This document shows positions 18,147 through 27,087 of a stretch of 64,000 nt of DNA, piece after piece. Within the stretch, counting starts at the first letter, position 1; each line of letters opens with the position of its first letter. The stretch lies in the NCBI GenBank assembly GCA_032334055.1, contig JAUOZS010000001.1, forward strand, positions 966,501 through 1,030,500, in the 5' to 3' direction. The notes under the pieces were generated by a model that saw only the letters and a program-made list of their open reading frames with translations, did not search any database and had not been told where the DNA came from. The DNA comes from Selenomonadales bacterium 4137-cl (GTDB lineage: Bacteria; Bacillota; Negativicutes; Sporomusales; UBA7701). Made by a program: the position numbers and the translations under genes.

Positions 18147-20234
18147 ATGCGCGTCTCCGACATAATGAACACCAGGGTGTTCACGATCCCCCCCACTACC
18201 ATTCTTCAGGAAGCGGCGGCGATCTTCGACCGCAATCGCATCGACGGTGCGCTCGTCGTCGACGGCAGCGGCCACCTGATCGGCCTGATAACCAAATCTC
18301 ACCTCATCAAAGCCCAGGCCAAAAACCAGATGGATCAGCAGGTCGACGCGGTCATGACTACCAGCGTTTTCACCCTGCGCGACACCGTATCCCTAAGCGA
18401 GCTCCAGCGGCCCAACCGTGTCTTCAGCTACAGCGTCTTCCCGGTTGTCGACTCGGAAAACCGTCCCATCGGCATCATCAGCCGCACCGACCTCGTCAAA
18501 TACCTGTCCGAGAAATCCCTCCGCCTCGCCGAAGAAATGCAGGCAGTCCTCAACGCCATCTACAACGGCGTCATCGTCACCGACGCCGAAGGCATCGTCA
18601 CCATGTTCAACCGCGCCGCCGAAAACCTCACCGGGCAGAACGCCGTCAACGTCATCGGCCGCCTGGTGGACGACGTCATGCCCAACACCGGCCTCCGCCG
18701 CGTCCTGGAGCTGGGCGCTCCTGAACTCAACCAGAAACAGAACCTCGGCAACTGCCAAATCCTCACCAACCGTTCCCCCATCCTCAAAAACAACAAAATC
18801 GCCGGCGCGGTCGCCATCTTCCAGGACATTACCCAACTATCCGCCGTCGCCGCCGAACTCGAAGAAGTCAAAAGCCTAAAAAGCACCCTCGAATCGGCCC
18901 TGGAAAGCTTTTTCGAAAACATCGTCATCGTCGATAAAAAAGGGTACATCAAAATGATGAACTCCTCCTACGGCGACTACCTCGGACTCGACCAGCACGA
19001 CGTCGTCGGCAAGCATGTCACCGAAGTCATCGACAACACCCGCATGCACATCGTCGCCGCCACCGGCAAGGCCGAAGTCGCCGAAGTCCAGCGCATCAGG
19101 GACAAAGACTGCGTCGTCACCCGCATCCCCATCATCAAGGACGGCGAAGTCATCGGCGCCGTCGGCAAAAGCCTCTTCAAAGACCTCAAAGACCTAAAAG
19201 CCATGGCCCGCCAAATGAATACCCTCCAGCACCAGCTCGAATACTACAAAGAAGAACTGCGCAAAGTCCAGGGCGGCAAATTCACCTTCGACAGCATCGT
19301 CGGCAAGAGCGAAAAGATGGAATGGCTCAAAACCGTCGCCGTCAAGGCGGCCAAAGGCAACTCCACCGTCCTCGTCCTCGGCGAAAGCGGCACCGGCAAA
19401 GAACTCTTCGCCCACGCCATCCACAACGCCTCCGGACGCCTGCACGGCCCGCTCATCAAAGTCAACTGCGCCGCCGTCCCCGAAAACCTCCTCGAATCCG
19501 AACTCTTCGGCTACGACGAAGGCGCTTTCACCGGCGCCCGCCGCGGCGGCAAACCCGGCAAATTTGAACTTGCCAACGGCGGCTCCATATTCCTCGACGA
19601 AATCGGCGACATGACCCTCGCCATGCAGGCCAAACTTCTCAGAGTCCTGCAGGAAAAAGAAATCGAGCGGGTTGGTGGAACCAAGCCCGTCAAAGTCGAC
19701 GTCAGGGTAATCGCCGCCACCAACCGCGACCTCGAAGGCATGATCGAGCGCGGCGACTTCCGCCAGGACCTCTACTACCGGCTCAACATCATCTCCCTGC
19801 AGATTCCGCCCCTTAGGGAGCGCAAAGAAGACATCCCGCTCCTCTCAAGCACCCTCCTCAAGAAAATCAACAACCAAACCCCCCATTGGGTTGAAGGGGT
19901 TTCTCCCGAAGCCATGGAAATACTTATGGAATATTCGTGGCCGGGCAACGTGCGGGAGTTGGAAAACATCCTCGAACGCGCCGTCAACCTCATGGACGAA
20001 GAAGCCCTCATCACCCCCGACAACCTGCCGCCCGTCCTCAAAAAACAACACAAAAACAAAGACGTCGACGAAGGCGGGAAACATTTAGCAGGAATAATGG
20101 GGGATACGGAGAAACAAGCGATATATAGGGCGCTGGAAGCCGCCGGCGGCAACAAGAGCAAAGCCGCGCAGATCCTCGGCATTCACCGGTCGGGATTTTA
20201 CCAAAAACTCAAAAAGTACGGCCTGAGCGTATAA
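18147..20234 (+). CDS. Sigma-54-dependent transcriptional activator with CBS and PAS sensor domains
   Basis: 695 residues. Two CBS motifs (about 1-120) start [18 protein letters not shown]. One PAS domain follows near 125-230 and a second near 250-365, then a coiled linker. The AAA+ domain has Walker A GESGTGKE (412-419) and the sigma-54-contacting GAFTGA (459-464). A Fis-type helix-turn-helix ends the protein ([18 protein letters not shown]). CBS pairs commonly bind adenosine nucleotides or related CoA/SAM ligands; the signal here is unknown. It is the obvious partner for the three -24/-12 promoters at 4715, 14857 and 15071. A TGTACA half-site at 18079 in its leader hints at autoregulation. 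The start has GAGAGGTGG upstream; the longer reading runs through the terminator. Confidence 0.93.
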   Translation: MRVSDIMNTRVFTIPPTTILQEAAAIFDRNRIDGALVVDGSGHLIGLITKSHLIKAQAKNQMDQQVDAVMTTSVFTLRDTVSLSELQRPNRVFSYSVFPVVDSENRPIGIISRTDLVKYLSEKSLRLAEEMQAVLNAIYNGVIVTDAEGIVTMFNRAAENLTGQNAVNVIGRLVDDVMPNTGLRRVLELGAPELNQKQNLGNCQILTNRSPILKNNKIAGAVAIFQDITQLSAVAAELEEVKSLKSTLESALESFFENIVIVDKKGYIKMMNSSYGDYLGLDQHDVVGKHVTEVIDNTRMHIVAATGKAEVAEVQRIRDKDCVVTRIPIIKDGEVIGAVGKSLFKDLKDLKAMARQMNTLQHQLEYYKEELRKVQGGKFTFDSIVGKSEKMEWLKTVAVKAAKGNSTVLVLGESGTGKELFAHAIHNASGRLHGPLIKVNCAAVPENLLESELFGYDEGAFTGARRGGKPGKFELANGGSIFLDEIGDMTLAMQAKLLRVLQEKEIERVGGTKPVKVDVRVIAATNRDLEGMIERGDFRQDLYYRLNIISLQIPPLRERKEDIPLLSSTLLKKINNQTPHWVEGVSPEAMEILMEYSWPGNVRELENILERAVNLMDEEALITPDNLPPVLKKQHKNKDVDEGGKHLAGIMGDTEKQAIYRALEAAGGNKSKAAQILGIHRSGFYQKLKKYGLSV

Positions 20235-20259
20235 TCTTATTATCCTGGAGGGCGGCATC

Positions 20260-20457
20260 ATGTGGACAGTGGTGTATATCGCAGCCAACCGTGCGCAAGC
20301 GGAAGAGATCAGGGGACTGCTCTCGGCCGAAGGCGTGCTCGCCAACATCCGGCCGGCGGGGATCGCCATGCTTGGCGACGGACTCTACGAAGTCATGGTT
20401 CTCGAATCCGAAGCCGACGAAGCTCAGGCTGTGTTATGCCAGTTCGCCGCCAGATAG
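20260..20457 (+). CDS. DUF2007-like small protein
   Basis: 65 residues, MWTVVYIAANRAQAEEIRGL, then LANIRPAG and YEVMVLESEADEA. This matches the short ferredoxin-like 'signal transducing' DUF2007 proteins (switching between aligned strand motifs, no catalytic residues). GGAGGG precedes the ATG. It sits between the activator and pyruvate kinase with 19 bases to the latter, so it is probably cotranscribed with pyk. Confidence 0.7.
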   Translation: MWTVVYIAANRAQAEEIRGLLSAEGVLANIRPAGIAMLGDGLYEVMVLESEADEAQAVLCQFAAR

Positions 20458-20476
20458 GCAAGGGAGAAAAACCGCA

Positions 20477-22231
20477 ATGCTGAAAAAGACCAAGATCGTC
20501 TGCACGGTCGGGCCCAGCACCGACAAGCCCGGGGTATTGCAAGCACTCATAAAGGGCGGCATGGACGTCGCCCGCTTCAATTTCTCCCACGGCAGCCACG
20601 ACGACCACGCCCGGCGCATCGCCATGGTCCGCGCAGCCGCCGAGGAGTGCCGCGTCCCGGTCGCCCTCATGCTCGACACCAAAGGGCCGGAAATGCGCAT
20701 CGGCAAAATAGCCGCCGGCAAAGTCACCCTCGAAGCCGGCAGCCAATTCGTCATCACCGCCCGTGAAGTCGCCGGCGACAGCCGGAGCGTATCCGTCAAC
20801 CACAAAGGGCTGCCTGGGGAAGTCGCCCCCGGCAGCACCATCCTCCTCGCCGACGGTCTCATCAGCCTCCGGGTCGAAAAAATCGACGGCGAAGACATCA
20901 TCACCACCGTCGAAAACGGCGGGGAAATCAGCAGCAACAAGCGCGTCGCCGCCCCCGGCGCCGCCGTCAACCTGCCGCCCCTGTCCGAACAGGACGTCGC
21001 CGACATCATCTTCGGCATTGAACAGGGCATGGACATCGTCGCCGCCTCCTTCGTCCAGCGGGCCGCCGACATCCTTGCCATCCGCAAAGTCATCGAAGAA
21101 GCCGGCGCCGCCATGGACATAATCGCCAAAATCGAAAACGCCGAAGGCGTCGACAACATCGATGAAATCCTCAAAGTCTCCGACGGCGTAATGGTCGCCC
21201 GCGGCGACCTCGGCGTCGAAATCCCCACCGAAGAAGTCCCCATCGTCCAGAAACTCCTCATCGAAAAATGCAACGTCGCCGGCAAACCGGTCATCACCGC
21301 CACCCAGATGCTTGAATCCATGCTCGCCAACCCCCGGCCCACCAGAGCCGAAGCCAGCGACATCGCCAACGCCATCTTCGACGGCAGCGACGCCATCATG
21401 CTCAGCGGCGAAACCGCCGCCGGCGCCCACCCCATAGAAGCCCTCCAGACCATGGCCCGCATCGCCGCGCGCACCGAAGCGGCCCTCGACTACAGCGACA
21501 TCCTTCTTGCCAAGGGCCTCACCGTCCAGCGCACCACCACCGGCGCCATCAGCCACGCCACCGTCCAGGTAGCCCACGAACTCGGCGCCGGCGCCATCAT
21601 CACCGTCTCCGAAACCGGCTTCACCCCCCGCATGATCGCCCGCTACCGCCCCCAAGCCACCATCGTCGCCGTAACCCCGCGGGCCAAAACCCTGCGGCGC
21701 TGTCAGCTCTACTGGGGCGTACACCCCGTCCTCGGCGTCGGCACCCAGAACACCGACGAAATGGTCGCCAACGCCATCGACCTCGCCCTGTCCGCCGGCA
21801 TCGTCAAAGAAGGCGACCTCGTCGTCATCACCGCCGGCGTACCTGCCGGCACGCGGGGCACCACCAACATGATCCGGGTCGTCATCGTCGGCAACATCCT
21901 GCTCCGCGGCACCGGCATCGGTCATCGGGTCGTAACCGGCAAAATCTGCGTCGCCCGCACCCCCCGCGACATAAGCGAAAAATTCGCCCCCGGCGACATC
22001 CTCGTCATCAGCAGCGTCGACGAAGAAACCGCCCCCTACGCCGCCAAGGCCGCCGCCATCGTCACCGAAGAAGGCGGCCTCACATCCCACGCCGCCATCG
22101 TCGGCATCAGCTACGGCCTGCCAGTCGTCGTCGGCGTCGAAGGCGCCACCGAAAAGCTCGCCGACGGCATCACCGTCACGGTCGACTCGGCGCGGGGCGT
22201 CATATACAAAGGCCACATCAACGCCAAATAA
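20477..22231 (+). CDS. pyk: Pyruvate kinase with C-terminal PEP-utilising domain
   Basis: 584 residues. The barrel starts KTKIVCTVGPSTDKPGV, has MLDTKGPEMRIG and the MVARGDLGVEIP signature, and LSGETAAGAHPIEA. After the usual C-domain (to about 470) an extra 110-residue domain carries GGLTSHAAIVG, the mobile phosphohistidine-type domain of PEP synthases. This fusion is known from Bacillus/Clostridia-type pyruvate kinases. GGGAGA precedes ATG 20477; the longer frame overlaps the DUF2007 gene and is rejected. Confidence 0.96.
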   Translation: MLKKTKIVCTVGPSTDKPGVLQALIKGGMDVARFNFSHGSHDDHARRIAMVRAAAEECRVPVALMLDTKGPEMRIGKIAAGKVTLEAGSQFVITAREVAGDSRSVSVNHKGLPGEVAPGSTILLADGLISLRVEKIDGEDIITTVENGGEISSNKRVAAPGAAVNLPPLSEQDVADIIFGIEQGMDIVAASFVQRAADILAIRKVIEEAGAAMDIIAKIENAEGVDNIDEILKVSDGVMVARGDLGVEIPTEEVPIVQKLLIEKCNVAGKPVITATQMLESMLANPRPTRAEASDIANAIFDGSDAIMLSGETAAGAHPIEALQTMARIAARTEAALDYSDILLAKGLTVQRTTTGAISHATVQVAHELGAGAIITVSETGFTPRMIARYRPQATIVAVTPRAKTLRRCQLYWGVHPVLGVGTQNTDEMVANAIDLALSAGIVKEGDLVVITAGVPAGTRGTTNMIRVVIVGNILLRGTGIGHRVVTGKICVARTPRDISEKFAPGDILVISSVDEETAPYAAKAAAIVTEEGGLTSHAAIVGISYGLPVVVGVEGATEKLADGITVTVDSARGVIYKGHINAK

Positions 22232-22412
22232 AGGCTGCCTAAAAAGTCCATCTGCGGCGCACTCGCAAGGAGCAGGCCGCGACTCTAAGGCGCTGAAGCA
22301 CCAAGACTCGCGCACTTGCTCCTCGGATGGCCCGCTTGACGTACGCAACCAAGTACGCCGGCGCGGGCCATCCTCCGGTGCGCCTTGCATCTGGAGCTTT
22401 TTAGACAGCCTT
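22232..22412. repeat. Dispersed intergenic repeat, copy 3 (longest)
   Basis: Left end AGGCTGCCTAAAAAGTCCAT and right end ATGGA-type CTGGAGCTTTTTAGACAGCC are inverted copies of each other (about 17 of 20 paired). Inside are shorter inverted pairs such as GATGGCCCGC/GCGGGCCATC. Shared ends with copies at 10916 and 17190 mark a non-coding MITE- or REP-like family. It starts next to the pyk stop and fills the gap up to the next ribosome site. Confidence 0.75.
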
Positions 22413-22448
22413 TGGAATCTAAGCATAAAAATGGGGGAGGGGAGAGGC

Positions 22449-23849
22449 ATGGAAATACTCGCGGCCATCGAGCCTGTCTGGCTTTATGGCGCAGTCGCGG
22501 CCGCGGTCGCCCTGCTCCTGCTCGCCGCCTTCCTCTATAACCGTACCCGCGGCATCGCCGGGCGGCAGCGCCGCCTCGCAGACAGAGTAGCCCGCCTCAA
22601 ACGTGGCCGCTCAAACCCCGAAACCCTCGACCTGCTGCGGCGGCTCTTCTCCCTCGCCCACGCCGCCGTAAGCGCCAAAAACGAACAAGGCGCCTACCAG
22701 GCCGTCGACCTCATCAAAACCGTTTACGGACACGGCATAACCCGGCCCGGCGAAGCCGTCCTGCTCGGCGCTTTAGCCGTACGGGCCGTCCGCGCCAGAC
22801 AGCTCGACACCGCCGCCGCCGTCCTCGACGCCTTCCGGCTGCTCCTGAAACGCCTGCCAACCGAAGAAGTGCCGGACGCCGCCGGACAAATAACCACCAT
22901 CGCCGCAGTCGCCCTGCGGGAAAAACACAACTTTTTGGCTGCGAAAGCAGCCGAAATTACTTTTTCCCTCCTCGAAAAAACCGGCTGGGAAGACGACCGG
23001 GCCGCCCTCCTTGCCGCTTTCAAAGTCTTGGAAACCATCGGCATCCTCGCCCTCCGCCGCCGCGACGGCGACCTCTTCCGCGAAATCGTCACCCGTTTGG
23101 ACGCCGCCCTGCCCGCCAGCCTCGAAGGCGGACCGGCCGCCGCACTCGGCGCCCTCGTCTGCGCCTGGCTCCACCGCGCAGTCCAGAACAACGACAACGC
23201 CACCTTCGCCATCCTGGCCGACTTCACCGCCCGCCGGAGCGCAGGCGGCCTGTGGCCGTCCGCGGACCTTGCCGCCCTTGTCAAAGAATGGCACAAACTT
23301 GCCGGCACCGCCAGCCTTCGCCCCCGCAGCACCCTCGCGCCGGCCATCGCCGAAGCCGCCCTGCGCCTCGCCCTCGCCGGCGCCGACCTCAAGCGCTGGG
23401 AAGCGTCCGTCGCCGGCGCCGGCCAGACCGCCCGCATGGCCATCCAGCGCCACGGCATCGCCGAAGGCTTTGCCCTCGTCCTGCCCCTCTTCGAAATCGG
23501 CCGCGAACTGCTCGCCCTCGAACTCAAATTCGGCGCCCCCGAACACGCCGCCGACTTCCGTCCCCAGGCCCTCTACCTCATCGTGCGCGAAAGCCTAGCC
23601 GTCGCCGAATTCGCCGCCCGCCAGGACATGGTCACCACCGTCGGCGACATCCTCGCCGAATTCCTCCGCTGCTGGGCGGGGGCCGACCGGGCCAACCCCA
23701 AAGCCGCCAAACGCTTCTGTCAGCTCCTCGCCGCCCACTGGCTGCGGTCCAGGACCCGTCAGGCCAAGCGGTCCGCCATCAGCGACGAACTCGCCCTCCC
23801 CGTCCTCCTCACCGACACCGACAAACAAAGGCTGGGATTCCTGCTGTGA
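22449..23849 (+). CDS. Membrane-anchored alpha-helical protein of unknown function
   Basis: 466 residues. One N-terminal transmembrane helix (about residues 9-30, VWLYGAVAAAVALLLLAAFLY) is followed by a basic stretch RGIAGRQRRLADRVARLKRG and a long Ala/Leu-rich helical region without cysteine clusters or recognisable catalytic motifs, possibly TPR-like. I do not recognise the family. GGGGAGAGG precedes ATG 22449. It overlaps the methyltransferase start by four bases (GTGA), so the two are translationally coupled. Confidence 0.75.
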   Translation: MEILAAIEPVWLYGAVAAAVALLLLAAFLYNRTRGIAGRQRRLADRVARLKRGRSNPETLDLLRRLFSLAHAAVSAKNEQGAYQAVDLIKTVYGHGITRPGEAVLLGALAVRAVRARQLDTAAAVLDAFRLLLKRLPTEEVPDAAGQITTIAAVALREKHNFLAAKAAEITFSLLEKTGWEDDRAALLAAFKVLETIGILALRRRDGDLFREIVTRLDAALPASLEGGPAAALGALVCAWLHRAVQNNDNATFAILADFTARRSAGGLWPSADLAALVKEWHKLAGTASLRPRSTLAPAIAEAALRLALAGADLKRWEASVAGAGQTARMAIQRHGIAEGFALVLPLFEIGRELLALELKFGAPEHAADFRPQALYLIVRESLAVAEFAARQDMVTTVGDILAEFLRCWAGADRANPKAAKRFCQLLAAHWLRSRTRQAKRSAISDELALPVLLTDTDKQRLGFLL

Positions 23850-24544
23850 ACGCCAACTACTTCCAAGAACTCGCCGCCAAATACGACGCCTGGTTCGCCA
23901 CCCCCCACGGGCGCTACGTCCACCGCTTCGAGCGCGAAGCCGTCCTGGGCCTCGCCGCCCCCGCGCCCGGGATGAACGTAGCCGACATCGGCTGCGGCAC
24001 CGGCATCTACACCGACGAACTCCTCCAGGCCGGCGCCAGCGTCACCGGCGTCGACATCTCCCCCGAAATGCTCGCCATCGCCGCCGCCCGCACCGCCCGC
24101 CACGGCGACGCCGTTTCCTTCCTTCAAGGCGACGCCGCGGCCCTGCCCTTCGCCGCCGTCAGCTTCGACCTGGTCACCAGCATCACCGCCATGGAATTCT
24201 TCGCCGACCCTCGCGCCTGCCTCCAGGACATGTACCGCATCGTCAGGCCCGGCGGCCGCCTCGTCGTCGCCACCCTCGGCAGCCAAAGCCCCTGGGCTTG
24301 GCAGCGCCGCCTCAAAACCTTCTTCAAAAAAACCGTCTTCCGCCACGCCACCTTCCATAGCATTCAGGACATGCGCGCCTTTTTCGCCCCCCACCCGATA
24401 ACCGCCTGGCGCGGCACCATCTTCGTCCCCCCCTTCGCCCCCGCCGCCCTCATCCGCCACCCCGACCCCTTCGAACGCTGGTGCCAGCGAAACATACCCT
24501 CCTTCGGCGCCTTTTTGGTAGTGCGGGTCGATAAACCCGAATAA
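23846..24544 (+). CDS. SAM-dependent class I methyltransferase
   Basis: 232 residues. Motif I VADIGCGTGIYTDEL (near residue 47), motif II GVDISPEMLAIA, and VTSITAMEFFADP then RPGGRLVVATLG, the Methyltransf_11 pattern. It resembles UbiE-like small-molecule methyltransferases; the substrate is unknown. The GTG start overlaps the preceding stop. It is the last host gene before the prophage. Confidence 0.88.
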   Translation: MNANYFQELAAKYDAWFATPHGRYVHRFEREAVLGLAAPAPGMNVADIGCGTGIYTDELLQAGASVTGVDISPEMLAIAAARTARHGDAVSFLQGDAAALPFAAVSFDLVTSITAMEFFADPRACLQDMYRIVRPGGRLVVATLGSQSPWAWQRRLKTFFKKTVFRHATFHSIQDMRAFFAPHPITAWRGTIFVPPFAPAALIRHPDPFERWCQRNIPSFGAFLVVRVDKPE

Positions 24545-24546
24545 TC

Positions 24547-24584
24547 AACCCGGAGCATTACAGCTCCGGGTTTGCCGTTTTTTT
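24547..24584 (+). terminator. Terminator of the methyltransferase gene
   Basis: AACCCGGAGC and GCTCCGGGTT with loop ATTACA, followed by TGCCGTTTTTTT. It is the last element clearly belonging to the host. Confidence 0.9.
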
Positions 24585-24612
24585 GTCCTCCCAGCAAAAA
24601 CTACAAACAAAA
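24573..24612. other. Zone likely to contain the left attachment site
   Basis: The integrase gene and its own terminator abut the host terminator here, so the prophage-host junction should lie within or beside these 40 bases. The two terminators share AACCCGGAGCAT/AACCCGGAACAT (11 of 12), which may overlap the core site. No tRNA gene is present. The right junction is outside the window, so the core repeat cannot be read. Confidence 0.35.
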
Positions 24613-24635
24613 ACCCGGAACATCAAGTTCCGGGT
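24613..24635 (-). terminator. Terminator of the integrase gene
   Basis: On the minus strand ACCCGGAAC-TTGAT-GTTCCGGGT is followed by TTTTG, immediately after the integrase stop. Confidence 0.85.
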
Positions 24636-24636
24636 C

Positions 24637-25854
24637 TTACTCTGTCTGACCTGGAGAGTGGGCGTCGTTGCTGGATTCTTCGCTCTGGTTCTCTCTCGTT
24701 TTCTCTGGTTCATTGTCACTAATAGGCACTTTGTTGGCACCCAGCCAGGCCCCCATGATGTCCGCAGCCTGCTTGTCGTGCTCTGGTAGCACATGCACGT
24801 ATAAGTCCAGGGTGGTCTTGATGTTCGCATGGCCCAGGCGCTGCGACACGACCTTTACGTTCACCCCGGAGGCGATCAACTGGGTGGCGTGAGTATGGCG
24901 GAGATCGTGAAATCGGTATCCTTCGAGGCTGCATTGAGTCAGCAGGGCCGAAAAGAGCTTGCCTACCCGCGAAGGAGTAAATTCCTCGCCCTTCCCTCGG
25001 TGGAAGATCAGGTCGTAATTCGGATTTTTCAACTCGCTCAGGGTCTCTATAATGGACTTGTCCACCGCTATTGTGCGGCGCGAGTCGGCTGTCTTTGGGG
25101 AGTCGAGGTGGATACCGCCGGCTACCTCTATTAGGCTATCCTTGACCGTTATTGTGGCCGCCTCTTTGTTGATATGACCCCAGCGCAGCGCCACCAGCTC
25201 GCCGCGTCTCATTCCTGTGGCAAGAGCAAGCAGGACCAAGTAGTAAATGTATCGCTCCTGAGTCTTTCGGCCAATTAGGCCCCTTGCGGTCTCCAGCAGG
25301 AGCTGACACTCCTCTTTATTTAAGACTCCTATATTCGCCTTCTTGCGAACGACCGTGTGGCACATCTCCGACACATTGCGGCTAACAATGCCCTCGCGGA
25401 GTGCTAGGTCGAGGAGGTCGTGAAGGAGAACCCTGTGCTTTGAAACTGTGTTATTGGACAGGCCCTCTGCCAGCTTTCCGCTGAGGTAATCGTTAAGGCG
25501 CGCCGTGGTGAGCTTCTGGACCTTCAGTTTCCCCAGGGCGGGCGTCAGGTGCTGCTCGCAGATTCCCTTGTAGCTATCGTAGGAGGACCGCTTAGTTAGC
25601 TGCTTTTTGGCTTTTAGCCACCTCTCGATCAGGTCCGCAAGGGTTGTGCTAGAGGACCCCACAAGGGACCCCTTGATCTTATCCGCCTTGAACTCGTTAA
25701 GCCTGCGGATTGCCTCCGCCTTTGAGGATGAAGTGAATGTGACGCGCTTTCGGTTTCCACCCGTGTCCCAGCCTGCGTCTACCTGGACCTTAAACTTGCC
25801 GTTAGGTAGCTCCTGGAGGGACCCCTCGCCTTTGGGTCTCCGTTGGGTTGCCAT
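24637..25854 (-). CDS. Phage tyrosine integrase
   Basis: 405 residues. An N-terminal arm-binding AP2-like domain (GKFKVQVDAGWDTGGNRKRV), then a SAM-like core-binding domain, then the catalytic domain with the first Arg in ATGMRRGELVALRWG, His316-x-x-Arg319 in HDLRHTHATQ, His342 in RLGHANIKTT and the nucleophile Tyr352 in LDLYVHV. All catalytic residues are present. The domain order is that of Firmicutes phage and Tn916-type integrases. Start chosen at 25854 because GAGGTGG lies about seven bases upstream. It mediates prophage integration and, with an unidentified directionality factor, excision. Confidence 0.96.
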   Translation of the reverse strand: MATQRRPKGEGSLQELPNGKFKVQVDAGWDTGGNRKRVTFTSSSKAEAIRRLNEFKADKIKGSLVGSSSTTLADLIERWLKAKKQLTKRSSYDSYKGICEQHLTPALGKLKVQKLTTARLNDYLSGKLAEGLSNNTVSKHRVLLHDLLDLALREGIVSRNVSEMCHTVVRKKANIGVLNKEECQLLLETARGLIGRKTQERYIYYLVLLALATGMRRGELVALRWGHINKEAATITVKDSLIEVAGGIHLDSPKTADSRRTIAVDKSIIETLSELKNPNYDLIFHRGKGEEFTPSRVGKLFSALLTQCSLEGYRFHDLRHTHATQLIASGVNVKVVSQRLGHANIKTTLDLYVHVLPEHDKQAADIMGAWLGANKVPISDNEPEKTRENQSEESSNDAHSPGQTE

Positions 25855-25997
25855 AATATACCACCTCTCAGGTGCATCATAGCACATCGACCTTCGTTTC
25901 TCAAGAGGAATCTTGACGGTTGTGGCTCGAAGCCTCCCGGTGCTCATCCATTGAGGCGCGACCTTGAGGATTCCTCCTGGTGGAGAGGAGGTGTCCT

Positions 25998-26072
25998 ATG
26001 TGGCGGGATGTCCTGCAAATCCTGGTGCTAATCCTGTGGGTGGCCTGGAGGATGTCCTGCCGGTCCCCGTAG
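25998..26072 (+). CDS. Possible 24-residue membrane peptide
   Basis: ATG to TAG encodes a peptide with a hydrophobic core DVLQILVLILWVAW, preceded by GGAGAGGAGG at a good distance. It is isolated in the gap 25855-26464, which otherwise holds several AGGATGTCCT-like palindromes (26049-26058, 26447-26456 and weaker copies at 25967, 25989 and 26005) and nothing else I recognise. Confidence 0.4.
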   Translation: MWRDVLQILVLILWVAWRMSCRSP

Positions 26073-26464
26073 GATTACCTGGCGTAGTCAAAAGGTCAAA
26101 GTAAAATTTGGCGAAAATTTCCGAGAGGGGACGTTCACGCTTCGCGTTCACTAGCGTTCCCCCGTGGCCCATCCCGAACGTCCGTTCCCTAAGTGATGGC
26201 GTCCCTCTGGGAAATACTTTTGTATACCACAAGCGAACCAAGGCCGCCAGGCCAGTGATGGCGCGGCCGCTAGGCTACATAATGACTATTATTGGACGTT
26301 GGGAGGGCGGCGGGGACGGCGCGGGGGATGACCTGGAGGGGACAGACGCCCGCTAATTAGTACCTAATATTGGGACCAGGTGCTAAGTTTGGGTTAACGT
26401 GCGTTAACTCATCTGTATTAGAGTGTAGAGTAAATTAGACACCTCCAGGACATCCTCTAGTCAC

Positions 26465-26734
26465 CTACTGTCTAACCTTTTGCACACTCTTTCCGCGAGC
26501 CTGTGAGAGACCATGCCAGGCGGCAGTCCACAGGATACCCGCGAGGATATACTCCAGGAGCCTGGGGGACTTCCCGAAGGCCACGCAGGCAGCCACGGCC
26601 AGGCCAACGCCGAGGACGTACCGAAGAGGCCACGAGGTAATAAAACGGCCCACCGCGACAACCAGGAGTAAAACCAGAAGGCCGTCCGAGAGCATAACGC
26701 CAAGGGCACCCGCGAGACTTCCTAAAATGGTCAT
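26465..26734 (-). CDS. Small membrane protein of the lysogeny region
   Basis: 89 residues with three predicted hydrophobic segments (LLVLLLVVAVGRF, YVLGVGLAVAACVAFG, LLEYILAGILWTAAW) and a basic C-terminus. GGAGGTGA precedes the ATG by seven bases. It is transcribed with the integrase strand and not with the lytic genes, so it may be expressed in the lysogen, for example in superinfection exclusion; that role is inference. No family recognised. Confidence 0.7.
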   Translation of the reverse strand: MTILGSLAGALGVMLSDGLLVLLLVVAVGRFITSWPLRYVLGVGLAVAACVAFGKSPRLLEYILAGILWTAAWHGLSQARGKSVQKVRQ

Positions 26735-26778
26735 TACGATTCACCTCCATAATATGGCAATACTTCGACATGGATAGT

Positions 26779-26825
26779 AAAAGCCCTCCTAATGAGTCCG
26801 TAAGGGATTCGCTAGGAGGGCTTTT
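26779..26825 (-). terminator. Terminator after the ribbon-helix-helix gene
   Basis: AAAAGCCCTCCTA and TAGGAGGGCTTTT form a 13-base stem; an inner GAGTCC/GGATTC helix closes the large loop. It follows the minus-strand gene at 26832 by six bases and has T runs on both ends, so it may act both ways. Confidence 0.85.
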
Positions 26826-26831
26826 CGTGTT

Positions 26832-26987
26832 CTAGCTATTCGATTTCACGTAGTCCGCGAGTAGGCGTCTGATTATCTCAGATGCGTTCACGGCGTCCCG
26901 GTCACAGATCGCGGTGAAAGCATCTTTTTCCTCCTGCGGCAGGCGTATCTTGATTTCAGCGTCTTTCGCTGGCTTCTCCTTCGCCAT
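26832..26987 (-). CDS. Ribbon-helix-helix DNA-binding protein, candidate phage repressor
   Basis: 51 residues, MAKEKPAKDAEIKIRLPQEE followed by KDAFTAICDRDAVNASEIIR and RLLADYVKSN. The alternating basic beta strand (EIKIRLP), helix, NASEIIR turn and second helix are the complete Arc/MetJ/CopG fold. GAAGGAGG precedes the ATG. It is transcribed away from the early genes from a promoter that mirrors the early promoter, so it is placed to control both. Role as lysogeny repressor is inferred from position; no other repressor gene is visible. Confidence 0.8.
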   Translation of the reverse strand: MAKEKPAKDAEIKIRLPQEEKDAFTAICDRDAVNASEIIRRLLADYVKSNS

Positions 26988-27023
26988 AATGGCCTCCTTC
27001 CTGAATATTACTCTTTTAGGATT

Positions 27024-27052
27024 ACTTTACCACATGTGGACACAGAGGGCAA
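27024..27052 (-). promoter_or_regulatory. Leftward promoter of the ribbon-helix-helix gene
   Basis: On the minus strand TTGCCC, 17 bases, TAAAGT. The -10 is embedded in CATGTGGTAAAGT, which is repeated in the opposite direction over the -10 of the early promoter (CAAGTGGTAAAGT, 27104-27116). A CCACATGTGG palindrome lies within the spacer edge. Confidence 0.7.
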
Positions 27053-27087
27053 GCCTGAAGATTTTATTTTTTTTTTGCGGGAAAGTG

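Noticed and set aside
22232..22412. Insertion sequence after pyk
   Set aside because: Inverted ends are present, but there is no transposase frame; only a non-coding repeat is supported.
26108..26356. 82-codon plus-strand frame in the integrase-repressor gap
   Set aside because: No ribosome site, biased composition and no similarity to neighbouring phage proteins; more likely non-coding.
26779..26825. Sequence CCTAATGAGTCCGTAAGGGA resembles the classic hammerhead string CTGATGAGTCCGTGAGGAC
   Set aside because: The core G of CTGATGA is an A, no GAAA partner exists, and the bases pair fully into a long terminator hairpin after the ribbon-helix-helix gene.
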